Below are positions 8,473 through 14,308 of a stretch of 18,290 nucleotides of DNA, in pieces. Below the pieces are notes generated by a model. The model ran no database searches and had not been told where the DNA came from. It saw only the letters and a program-made list of their open reading frames with translations. Every line of letters starts with the position of its first letter. The first letter of the stretch is position 1. The stretch is from Aliivibrio_A kagoshimensis (GTDB lineage: Bacteria; Pseudomonadota; Gammaproteobacteria; Enterobacterales; Vibrionaceae). A program made the position numbers and the translations under genes. Where the stretch lies: the NCBI RefSeq assembly GCF_050337105.1, contig NZ_JAKJSQ010000070.1:1-18290 (forward strand). The letters are read 5' to 3'.

Positions 8473-10125
8473 CTAGTGCTGGACAAACCAGTTTTTTACT
8501 CTTCGCAACCAACTGAAAGAACAGTGGTCAGGATGCTCATAGTCATGAATTCGCTGATTGATTAAATTGAGTAGCGATTCTTCCTCTTCACTTTTTAGTG
8601 GTAAAGCGGTGAGCTTCTCTAATGCCATTGATGCATCATCAACTGGCCAAATATGGAATTTACCATCATTAACGGCTGTAATGACATCATCATTGAGCAC
8701 CAGATGGGAGAGGTTAGCAGTAGGGATAATCACCCCTTGCTTCCCCGTTAGACCTTGATGAGAACAGACATTAAAGAAACCTTCAATCTTCTCATTGACC
8801 CCACCTATTGCTTGAACTTGTCCAAATTGATCAACTGCTCCAGTGATGGCGATTTGTTGGTCAATGGGTTTTTCAGCCAGGGCACTGATTAAGCAGCATA
8901 ACTCGGCAAGCGAGGCACTGTCGCCATCCACTTCACAGTAGGACTGTTCAAACACCATTGATGCAGAGTAGGGTAAAGCTTCATGAAGTTGCAAAGCGTT
9001 AGTAACAAAAGCCTGCATGATCATCATACCCTTGGCGTGAATATTTCCACCCAATTCAGATTTTCTTTCCACATCAGAGATTTCGCCATCTCCAAAGTGA
9101 ATTACACAAGAGAGACGAGCAGGTTCGCCATAACCACGAGGGTGCCCGGGTACTTCTAATACTGTTAGTGCATTAATTTGACCAACTCTCTCACCCTGAG
9201 TTTCAATAAGAACTTGGCCATTATAGATATCGCCAAGTGCGCGTTCAGGTAAGTAGTTTTCTCGATACAGTTTAGCGAGGCTTGCCCCTTTTATCATTTG
9301 CGCGTTGATCTGTTGGGTGTCAGGATCAATGGCAGATTCCGCCAATAGTGTTCTATTCCAAATCGGGCATAAAGAAATTCTGGATTGATCTTCGTACTCA
9401 CGAGCACTGGCTATCAATAATTGTTTAAGTGCATCAGCATCGTGCAATGCAGGTAAGCCATTATTGTTGAGTAGTTGTTTAATATAGCCAATATAGAATG
9501 GCAAACTATGCTCAGTCAGTTCGGTTTCTAATTCGAACTCACTAAACAGAGACATTCCAGTACGAAGATCAGGCTCTAATTGGTCTAGATCGCCTAATAG
9601 AGAACGGTCACCAACCAGCACCAAATTAATATCAATGTTAGCCGCTGCAGGTAAATTACAGCTTCGTTTTGGGTCACTTGGTTGCCAGTTTACTTCACCG
9701 CTAAGTAGAGCGGTCTTCAAACGAAACCAAATTGTAGGGTTAGCTAATAGGGTGGTGACACTAAGGATTAAATACCCACCATCAGCATGATGAATCGCCC
9801 CTGGCTGAATAATGGCACCACCATCATCTGATTGGTGCACACAACCAAATAGCTCACGTTCAGATAAAGTTTCGATTTGAATTACAGGAGATGCGGTAAA
9901 ATCACTAATCCAATCTTTAATTATTTGACGGTACACAAAATTATCAGGAGCATTTACCTGTAGAATCTTTACTTGTGATTTGAGTAGACAGAAACGTTTT
10001 ATAGCATCAATCAATCTTGGTTGAAGTTTACTTAAATTGTTGTTTTCTATCTGGTCAAATTGCTCGAATATGGTGTTGAAGTTATCATATTGAGGAAGCA
10101 AAAGTATCTGATTTTGTTGATGCAT
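8473..10125 (-). CDS. Lon-family serine protease (YcbZ / LonH-like)
   Basis: This is a predicted ATP-dependent-type Lon protease of 550 residues, close to E. coli YcbZ. The C-terminal protease domain has the Ser-Lys dyad: Ser403 in EVDGDSASLAEL and Lys446 in GGVNEKIEGFF. The 43-residue spacing equals that between Ser679 and Lys722 of classical Lon. The N-terminal part is a degenerate AAA+ region; I see a GGYLIL segment resembling Walker B but no good Walker A, so ATP hydrolysis is doubtful. No membrane segment is seen. Its substrate is unknown. It is read leftward, divergent from matP, and is followed by fabA, which has its own promoter. The ATG is preceded by only a weak ribosome-binding site. 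Confidence 0.88.
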   Translation of the reverse strand: MHQQNQILLLPQYDNFNTIFEQFDQIENNNLSKLQPRLIDAIKRFCLLKSQVKILQVNAPDNFVYRQIIKDWISDFTASPVIQIETLSERELFGCVHQSDDGGAIIQPGAIHHADGGYLILSVTTLLANPTIWFRLKTALLSGEVNWQPSDPKRSCNLPAAANIDINLVLVGDRSLLGDLDQLEPDLRTGMSLFSEFELETELTEHSLPFYIGYIKQLLNNNGLPALHDADALKQLLIASAREYEDQSRISLCPIWNRTLLAESAIDPDTQQINAQMIKGASLAKLYRENYLPERALGDIYNGQVLIETQGERVGQINALTVLEVPGHPRGYGEPARLSCVIHFGDGEISDVERKSELGGNIHAKGMMIMQAFVTNALQLHEALPYSASMVFEQSYCEVDGDSASLAELCCLISALAEKPIDQQIAITGAVDQFGQVQAIGGVNEKIEGFFNVCSHQGLTGKQGVIIPTANLSHLVLNDDVITAVNDGKFHIWPVDDASMALEKLTALPLKSEEEESLLNLINQRIHDYEHPDHCSFSWLRRVKNWFVQH

Positions 10126-10349
10126 CGTACCGCGCTACATTAATCATTAAAAGGCTCAGCAGTATATCGGAATCGCTAGAGACAACATAGTAACTCAGAC
10201 ATAAAATTGTGCTTATAGCTCAAAAAAATCAGTGTTTTGCTAAATTATCAATACCAATCAAATAATGAAGATGCAGTTGAGAAATATCTCATTCGGAGTT
10301 ACATTGTCACCCGGATGTGTTTTTCAATGAGTGTATAGAAGAAGGGATT
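10126..10349. promoter_or_regulatory. Divergent promoter region between the Lon-like gene and matP
   Basis: This 224-base gap serves both genes. For matP a plausible promoter is TTGCTA (10237-10242) with AATAAT (10261-10266), 18 bases apart. A small hairpin TGAGA/TCTCA lies at about 10278-10291, and a matS-like site at 10298-10310. No clear promoter for the Lon-like gene was identified. Confidence 0.4.
10298..10310 (+). promoter_or_regulatory. matS-like site 40 bases before the matP start
   Basis: GTTACATTGTCAC matches the E. coli matS consensus GTGACRNYGTCAC at 12 of 13 positions; only the third base differs. MatP binds matS to organise the Ter region. The position in the matP leader would also allow autoregulation, which is inference only. 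Confidence 0.45.
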
Positions 10350-10811
10350 ATGAAATACCAACAATTAGAGAACCTTGAAGCGGGATGGAAATGGACGTAC
10401 TTAATCTCAAAGTCTCGTACCGGTATATCAGTAACCCGGTATATTGACACCAGTGAACAGCGACTTGCACTAGAACAGCTCATTGAGATGGAACATGAAC
10501 CGACAGCGGTTCTTGAGTGGATTGAAGAGCACATCTCACCAGATTTGGAAAATAAATTAAAACAAGCCATCAGAGCGAAGCGTAAAAGACATTTTGACGC
10601 AGAACAAGAGCACACGAAAAAGAAATCTATCGATCTTGATTTTGCGGTATGGCAAAAACTATCAGTACGCGCTAAAGAGTTAGACTCAACCTTATCAGAT
10701 ACAATTGAATATTTGTTAAGTGAAGCGTCACGCACTGAGAGATCCAGTAAAAAAGTGAACACTTTAAAGAAAGACTTAGAGAGCTTATTAACCGCGGATT
10801 TGAATAAATAA
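10350..10811 (+). CDS. matP: Macrodomain Ter protein MatP
   Basis: MatP binds matS sites and organises the terminus macrodomain, linking it to the divisome through ZapB. The 153-residue product is the length of E. coli MatP (150). It shares MKYQQLENLEAGWKW at the start, the IRAKRKRHFDAEQEHTKKKSIDLDF DNA-binding (ribbon-helix-helix) region at about 80-105, and a C-terminal Lys-rich coiled coil. I chose ATG 10350 over the open frame's upstream extension because MKYQQLENLE is the family N-terminus and AAGGGA lies just upstream. It is followed after 14 bases by a DUF3634-type gene. The dif site 3.8 kb away confirms a terminus location. Confidence 0.96.
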   Translation: MKYQQLENLEAGWKWTYLISKSRTGISVTRYIDTSEQRLALEQLIEMEHEPTAVLEWIEEHISPDLENKLKQAIRAKRKRHFDAEQEHTKKKSIDLDFAVWQKLSVRAKELDSTLSDTIEYLLSEASRTERSSKKVNTLKKDLESLLTADLNK

Positions 10812-10825
10812 AGTAGGGGATCTCA

Positions 10826-11143
10826 ATGGTATATGTATTATTAATTGCAGCAGCATTAATCTTTTGGTTAGTTATCTATGACAGACCAATTGCAAAGATT
10901 GAATTTAAAGAAGGTGAATTGAAAGCACACAAAGGAAAAATCACTTCTCAATTTAAACATGACTGTTGTGAAATCGCTAAAAAGAGCACGTTAACAGGTA
11001 TGATTAAAGTGTACGTCACTCGAAGTTCAACTAAGCTCGTATTCAGTAAGTCGATCCCCAATAAGATTCAACAGCGTATCCGCAATGTGTACCCACACGA
11101 AGTGAAAGCAAGCGTGTCAAAGCGTAAAGCCAAACGAAAATAA
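10826..11143 (+). CDS. Small membrane-anchored protein, DUF3634 type
   Basis: The function is unknown. The 105-residue product begins with a single hydrophobic segment (VYVLLIAAALIFWLVIY, residues 2-18) and continues as a very basic soluble part ending in SKRKAKRK. I recall proteins of this kind as DUF3634 in Vibrio and relatives, next to matP. A strong AGGGGA ribosome-binding site lies 7 bases before the ATG. The 14-base gap after matP suggests co-transcription. A weak hairpin CGCTA/TAGCG follows the stop. Confidence 0.7.
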   Translation: MVYVLLIAAALIFWLVIYDRPIAKIEFKEGELKAHKGKITSQFKHDCCEIAKKSTLTGMIKVYVTRSSTKLVFSKSIPNKIQQRIRNVYPHEVKASVSKRKAKRK

Positions 11144-11181
11144 CGCTAACTAATAGCGCGTACCTCCCTTATACCTACATA

Positions 11182-11201
11182 ATCAAATGCACTATAACTT
11201 A
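11182..11201 (+). repeat. 20-base intergenic direct repeat, copy 2
   Basis: This is identical to 7788-7807. It lies 39 bases after the DUF3634 gene. Both copies are in the same orientation in intergenic DNA after a short gene. The rest of the gap 11144-11311 shows nothing recognisable. Confidence 0.85.
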
Positions 11202-11311
11202 TATATGAGTATTAATAACACTGTTCTCCAAAGGTTGATGGTAAAGGTTAAAGATAGCTAGGTTTACTATGTAAATAAAATCAATGCTACATGTTTTAAA
11301 TGAACGCTAGC

Positions 11312-11350
11312 TAAAGGCATAATTCGGACATTACTAAATTGGGCTTACAT
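11312..11350 (+). other. Possible decayed dif remnant and duplicated dif flank
   Basis: TAAATTGGGCTTACAT (11335-11350) matches the sequence at the XerD side of dif, TAAATTGGGTTTATAT (14649-14664), at 14 of 16 positions. Extending left, 11312-11339 can be laid out as a dif site with a 6-base centre, but each arm matches dif at only about 6 of 11 positions. It may be an old, decayed dif or a trace of a former integration. Confidence 0.35.
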
Positions 11351-11354
11351 ACAA

Positions 11355-11387
11355 GGTACGTATTATGTACGTTGAGTTATGTTTAGT
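11355..11387 (+). other. Left dif-like junction (attL / attP1-type site)
   Basis: The XerC-type arm GGTACGTATTA (11355-11365) matches the dif XerC arm at 14626 at 9 of 11 positions. After an 11-base centre TGTACGTTGAG comes TTATGTTTAGT (11377-11387), which matches the XerD arm at 9 of 11. Normal dif has a 6-base centre. A long centre of about 12 bases is described for one of the two CTX-phi attP sites. It marks the left border of the element. Confidence 0.7.
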
Positions 11388-11519
11388 GGTTTGCTGCAAG
11401 CCTGAACGCTGTTAAACGTGGGCGAGGGACAATCTAATCCCAAAGCTTGCTTTGGGTTATTGGATAGCGAGAATCGTTTTACAAGGCCAGCCCGTCACAT
11501 AACTCGTATAATGCGAACT
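11355..11519 (+). other. Folded single-stranded attP hairpin of CTX-phi type
   Basis: Two dif-like sites face each other. The left one is at 11355-11387. The right one is inverted: XerC arm AGTTCGCATTA (minus strand, 11519-11509, 9 of 11 to dif), centre TACGAG (6 bases) and XerD-like arm 11502-11492 (7 of 11). Between them the sequence can fold back imperfectly on a perfect 8-bp apex stem CCCAAAGC-TT-GCTTTGGG (11439-11456). The matching flanks include TGTTAAACG against the complement of CGTTTTACA. The total of 165 bases and this layout match the known hairpin form of CTX-phi attP, which XerC recombines as single-stranded DNA. Confidence 0.7.
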
Positions 11520-11580
11520 CATGGCATAGCCATACAAGCAACCCACCGAACGCCAAATTACAGACCAGCCTTAAATTGCG

Positions 11581-11642
11581 AAAACAGTCTTTTGCAGAAC
11601 TGCAATTTCCTACTGAAACCCTACATCCTGCCAGACTGTTTT
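11581..11642 (+). repeat. Perfect 10-bp inverted repeat enclosing a small hairpin
   Basis: AAAACAGTCT (11581-11590) pairs with AGACTGTTTT (11633-11642). Inside lies a second perfect hairpin, TTGCAG-AA-CTGCAA (11592-11605). The region has no gene. On single-stranded phage DNA this would fold strongly, so a packaging signal or complementary-strand origin is possible. That is inference. Confidence 0.6.
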
Positions 11643-11644
11643 TT

Positions 11645-11667
11645 AAGCTCTATGGGCTTGTTTTTTT
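11645..11667 (+). terminator. Rho-independent terminator before the 70-residue gene
   Basis: The stem AAGCTC (11645-11650) with GGGCTT (11654-11659), including one T-G pair, has a TAT loop and is followed by GT7 (11660-11667). It would stop chromosomal transcription entering the element from the left. Confidence 0.65.
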
Positions 11668-11720
11668 ATGCCTTAGCCCAATCTATGTATATGACATCTC
11701 ACACATTTAAGGAATAATCC

Positions 11721-11933
11721 ATGTCATATGAAACAAAAGAATCGAACTTTACACAAATTTTAAATAATTACTATGGTGTTACTGAACAAGAAAGGCAGTG
11801 GAAAGTGACTTGTGCCGCTTTGGAACTTATGAAACATACCTTAAGTGGCAATGTGCATGGCTTTACTGAAAATGAGCGAGTTTTAGATATTGCGCAGTCA
11901 ATTAGAGATTCATTAGAACATTCTACGGAATAA
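11721..11933 (+). CDS. Small element-encoded protein of unknown function (70 residues)
   Basis: I do not recognise this protein. It is acidic, probably helical, and has no signal peptide, membrane segment or Cys motif; it begins MSYETKESNFTQILNNYYG. It is likely real because a strong TAAGGA ribosome-binding site lies 7 bases before the ATG and a terminator sits just upstream. It lies between the attP hairpin and the convergent repressor gene, in the place where accessory genes are often carried. A role in repression, helper interference or host takeover cannot be chosen from sequence. Confidence 0.65.
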   Translation: MSYETKESNFTQILNNYYGVTEQERQWKVTCAALELMKHTLSGNVHGFTENERVLDIAQSIRDSLEHSTE

Positions 11934-12051
11934 GCTCTATTCTTGTATAAATGAAAGTTGTAGCTCAGTAATTTGATGTTGTGTACCCAAAATCACTACG
12001 CAAACGTCTAATTTTTGAGTGTGGCCGTCCCTCTACAGGCGCAGCCTGTGG

Positions 12052-12059
12052 GGGGAGGG
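12052..12059 (+). other. KOPS octamer GGGGAGGG pointing toward dif
   Basis: GGGGAGGG fits GGGNAGGG, the FtsK-orienting motif of E. coli and V. cholerae, and is directed to the right toward dif at 14626. No copy of the opposite orientation was noticed. It lies in a G-rich hairpin arm, so it may be coincidental. Confidence 0.35.
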
Positions 12060-12084
12060 TTTCACGAAGATTTTCGACAAAATG

Positions 12085-12111
12085 AGTTGGGGTTCCTGTG
12101 ACACCCCAACT
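12085..12111 (-). terminator. Probable rstR terminator
   Basis: A perfect 9-bp stem AGTTGGGGT/ACCCCAACT with a 9-base loop sits 20 bases beyond the stop of the repressor gene. On the minus strand it is followed by CATTTTG, so the T-run is short. It could equally serve as a single-stranded DNA structure. Confidence 0.5.
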
Positions 12112-12131
12112 AACTCCGGAATTCCGGAATC

Positions 12132-12521
12132 TTATTTTAATATACCTTCGATTTCTTTGACTTCTACGATGCTGTCGTAGTATTCATTTTCATTTAAATT
12201 TTTCATGTTCTCGAAAAACCTTAGATGGTCAGGGATCATTCTCCATGTGTACATGGTTATGAGCTCATTTGGCATTTTTGACATAGCCATTTGTATGATG
12301 AAATCTTCTAATTCCATTCTTTTGTTTCTTGCGCCTGAACATATTTCATTTGGAGTTATCTTGAGGTGTTCGGCTAACAGTTTTATTTGAGTAGCCTTTG
12401 GCTCGGTTTCCCCATTTTCCCATTTTAGATAGGTTTGCTTTGCTACTTTTACCAGCTTAGCGATCTCCTCTTGTGTGTATCCACACTCTAGTCGCGCTGA
12501 TTTAATTACATCATTCAACAT
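12132..12521 (-). CDS. rstR: Phage repressor with Cro/cI-type helix-turn-helix (RstR-like)
   Basis: The 129-residue protein has an HTH_3 domain at about residues 5-60 (IKSARLECGYTQEEIAKLVKVAKQ and YLKWENGETEPK). A helical acidic C-terminal half may mediate oligomerisation. Gene position, orientation and the divergent initiator next to it match rstR of CTX-phi and RS1, which represses the rstA promoter and gives immunity to superinfection. I chose ATG 12521 rather than TTG 12524 because AGG lies at a better distance. RstR proteins vary greatly between phage types, so the name reflects role and place rather than a close match. Confidence 0.8.
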   Translation of the reverse strand: MLNDVIKSARLECGYTQEEIAKLVKVAKQTYLKWENGETEPKATQIKLLAEHLKITPNEICSGARNKRMELEDFIIQMAMSKMPNELITMYTWRMIPDHLRFFENMKNLNENEYYDSIVEVKEIEGILK

Positions 12522-12537
12522 CAAAAAACCTCATTTA

Positions 12538-12575
12538 GTACGCTTTGTGGTAAGTATAGCACCACTATTTCGTAC
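12538..12575. promoter_or_regulatory. Nested inverted repeat over the rstR promoter, candidate operator
   Basis: GTACG (12538-12542) and GTGGT (12547-12551) are mirrored by ACCAC (12561-12565) and CGTAC (12571-12575). The centre of this nested palindrome contains a minus-strand -10-like box TATACT (12558-12553) suited to transcribe rstR. Binding of RstR here would give autoregulation and could also affect the divergent promoter. Confidence 0.5.
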
Positions 12576-12582
12576 CTATTCA

Positions 12583-12611
12583 TTGATATACGTATTAGTA
12601 TCATGTATGTT
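12583..12611 (+). promoter_or_regulatory. Probable rstA promoter
   Basis: The -35 box TTGATA (12583-12588) and -10 box TATGTT (12606-12611) are separated by exactly 17 bases, 30 bases before the rstA start. The spacer contains the palindrome TACGTA. It is adjacent to the candidate operator at 12538-12575. Confidence 0.55.
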
Positions 12612-12641
12612 ATAAAAAAACGTACTTGACAGGGTTTTGAT

Positions 12642-13784
12642 TTGTTCTTTATTGACCAACTTTTCATGCAACAAGATCACCATGAGGGAAACTTGCCTCT
12701 CGTGGGGCGTCATGTGATTGAAAGGGTTGATTTAGAGACTGGCGAAAAGTTACCGCGCTCTGTAAATCAGAAGGTTCTTGAAGGATCTTTTAGTACAAAG
12801 CTTACTATTAGGTGTGATGGAACTCGTGTTCGAGTAGAGGGAAACCCATCTCGGTGGCAACGTGTAGATAATCTTTTTGGCCTTAAAACAATCGATGAAT
12901 GTGTCGCGGTTTATAACCACGTTTTATCATCTTTTAACTTACCCCCATTTACTAAAAACACTCGATTTTCACACCGCCAAACTCCAGATAAAAAATCATC
13001 ATCTTTAATTGGCAATGGGGCTGAAATAACACTCATTGATTGGACTTGTAATCATTCGGTAGGCAAGGGGAATGAGCTTTCCTTCATTCGAGGTTTGTCT
13101 TCTATGCAAATTGGTCGTGGCCGTAAGCCGAAACTCCATCCAAATGGTAATACGTGCAATTGGGGAGAAGGTTCGACTTGGGTTATGAACAAGCTTTATG
13201 GAAAAGCAGTTGAGCTACAGCGTCACTTATTAAAAGCACAAAGAAAAAAACATGGAGTTGCACCAGAGGCTTTACTCTATGTTACTAAATTAATTGAATA
13301 TTGCGAGTCATTCGGTGTTGTGCGAGAAGAGCATAGTCTAAGGCAATCTTTACTGAAACGACATAATTTACAGTTCTATGGTTACGTAACCGAAAAAGAC
13401 TTTTACCATCACCTACAAGACATTGAGAACGCTATGAAAACTATACAAATATCACATGATGAACACCAATCGATTGCCCACCAATTACTTGCATCTGGTT
13501 CTGTTGATACATTGCGTAAAGCCAATACGACTATGAGTTATTTTGCTATGTGGCAACACGGAACAGACTTAAGAAAAGTATTAAAACAAGCTCAATTCTA
13601 CGAACATAAAGCTCGGCTCAAATTAATCGGTATTGATATTGGCCAACAATTTGATGTGAGTCGTATGTGTCCGACACTCAAACGTTCTGAGGTTATTGAA
13701 GTAAAACCACTCGAAATACCATCTTGGTACAAAATACCAGTTGTAGCAGAAACCAACATTTTACCTTTTAAAGCATACGCATAG
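12642..13784 (+). CDS. rstA: Rolling-circle replication initiator, RstA-like (phage gene II/X type)
   Basis: RstA-type proteins nick the phage origin and start rolling-circle replication in the host cytoplasm. The 380-residue product strongly recalls CTX-phi RstA. Matching parts are the start MFFIDQLFM, the RCDGTRVRVEGNPSRWQRVDNLFG block (about residues 57-80), the RHQTP/DWTCNHSVGKGNE region, GVVREEHSLRQSLLKRH near residue 230 and the ending SWYKIP. The start is TTG, supported by AGGG 7 bases upstream and by the shared MFFID N-terminus; an ATG at 12666 would lose this. The catalytic Tyr was not assigned. It is followed after 11 bases by the ssDNA-binding gene. Confidence 0.9.
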   Translation: MFFIDQLFMQQDHHEGNLPLVGRHVIERVDLETGEKLPRSVNQKVLEGSFSTKLTIRCDGTRVRVEGNPSRWQRVDNLFGLKTIDECVAVYNHVLSSFNLPPFTKNTRFSHRQTPDKKSSSLIGNGAEITLIDWTCNHSVGKGNELSFIRGLSSMQIGRGRKPKLHPNGNTCNWGEGSTWVMNKLYGKAVELQRHLLKAQRKKHGVAPEALLYVTKLIEYCESFGVVREEHSLRQSLLKRHNLQFYGYVTEKDFYHHLQDIENAMKTIQISHDEHQSIAHQLLASGSVDTLRKANTTMSYFAMWQHGTDLRKVLKQAQFYEHKARLKLIGIDIGQQFDVSRMCPTLKRSEVIEVKPLEIPSWYKIPVVAETNILPFKAYA

Positions 13785-13795
13785 GACAAACTACC

Positions 13796-14071
13796 ATGTT
13801 AAAAATTGAAGTTTTCAAAGAAGACGTTAGATCGACTGCTCGCACCATGCCGGGTAAAGATGGAAAACCACCACGCACCATTTATGAACAAGACGCCTAT
13901 GTCCATTTGGAAGGTCGATTTCCAACGCTAACAAAGGTTCAACTTGAAGAAGGGCAGCCACCACACGAAGCGGGGTTTTATACCTTTCATAGTTCATCTT
14001 ATATCGTTAATAACTACAATACGGTTGAGATGAAAAAGTACGGAAAAATCATTATCCCAATGGAGGCTTAA
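13796..14071 (+). CDS. Single-stranded-DNA-binding protein, f1 gene V type (G5P)
   Basis: G5P coats newly made phage single strands and switches replication from double-stranded to packaged single-stranded DNA. The 91-residue product aligns along its whole length with f1/M13 gene V protein (87 residues). Shared parts are the MLKIEVFKED start, Arg16, GKDGKPPRTIYEQ, the AYVHL strand, the LTKVQLEEGQPPHEAGFYTFHSSSY block (about 45-69) and a late basic strand. In CTX-phi and RS1 this position is held by RstB, which has the same role but differs in sequence as far as I recall. AGGA lies 9 bases before the ATG, and the next gene begins 2 bases after its stop. Confidence 0.87.
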   Translation: MLKIEVFKEDVRSTARTMPGKDGKPPRTIYEQDAYVHLEGRFPTLTKVQLEEGQPPHEAGFYTFHSSSYIVNNYNTVEMKKYGKIIIPMEA

Positions 14072-14073
14072 TT

Positions 14074-14241
14074 ATGATTAAAGTTTATATCGAGCGACAT
14101 TCATCAGAATCGATCGAGCTTTATTTCCCTTCGTTACAGCAGTTTTACATGTGCAAGTATGAATGGGACATTAAGTCAGCTATTGAGGGTTTTATTGACG
14201 GTGCTGAATATGAAATTATAGAAGGTTTACCTTCAAACTAA
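14074..14241 (+). CDS. Small element-encoded protein of unknown function (55 residues)
   Basis: This short gene starts 2 bases after the ssDNA-binding gene. A strong GGAGG ribosome-binding site (14062-14066) lies inside the end of that gene, 7 bases before the ATG. The product, MIKVYIERHSSESIELYF onward, is acidic and mixed alpha/beta in appearance. It has no hydrophobic segment, so it is not a counterpart of the small coat proteins pVII or pIX that follow gene V in f1. It is the last gene before the terminator and likely belongs to the rstA operon. The function is unknown. Confidence 0.75.
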   Translation: MIKVYIERHSSESIELYFPSLQQFYMCKYEWDIKSAIEGFIDGAEYEIIEGLPSN

Positions 14242-14246
14242 ACAGC

Positions 14247-14280
14247 AAAGCCCGTAACTGATGACACAGTTACGGGCTTT
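14247..14280 (+). terminator. Terminator of the rstA operon
   Basis: A perfect 14-bp stem (14247-14260 with 14267-14280, core GCCCGTAACTG/CAGTTACGGGC) encloses the loop ATGACA and ends in TTTAT. It lies 5 bases after the 55-residue gene and separates the replication operon from the last small gene. Confidence 0.85.
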
Positions 14281-14308
14281 ATCATAACAAATTGGTCTGG
14301 AGTTGATT

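Larger units (their letters stand above)
11940..12131. other. Non-coding structured region, candidate rolling-circle origin or packaging region
   Basis: Three strong inverted repeats follow each other: CCCTC-T-ACAGGC-GCA-GCCTGT-GGGGG-GAGGG (12029-12059), AGTTGGGGT with ACCCCAACT (12085-12111), and the palindrome TCCGGAATTCCGGA (12115-12128). No gene is present. In CTX-phi the intergenic region before rstR contains the replication origin, so this is the obvious place for the nick site and strand origins. No nick motif was identified. Confidence 0.5.

Noticed and set aside
10307..10762. 151-codon leftward open frame
   Set aside because: It is the shadow of matP on the opposite strand; matP is certain by protein match.
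11144..11311. Gap after the DUF3634 gene searched for a gene or RNA
   Set aside because: Apart from the 20-base repeat and a weak hairpin at the left end, nothing recognisable was found.
11418..11717. 99-codon rightward open frame starting at GTG
   Set aside because: It lies across the attP hairpin, the inverted dif-like site, an inverted repeat and a terminator with its T-run. No ribosome-binding site precedes it and its residue make-up looks unlike a folded protein.
12587..12615. Third dif-like sequence (8 of 11 in each arm, 7-base centre)
   Set aside because: It coincides with a well-spaced promoter for rstA, and matches of this quality are expected by chance when spacing is allowed to vary.
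12644..12653. GTTCTTTATT resembling the f1 plus-strand nick region
   Set aside because: It encodes the conserved FFID start of the RstA-like protein, so the resemblance is explained by coding. No hairpin surrounds it.
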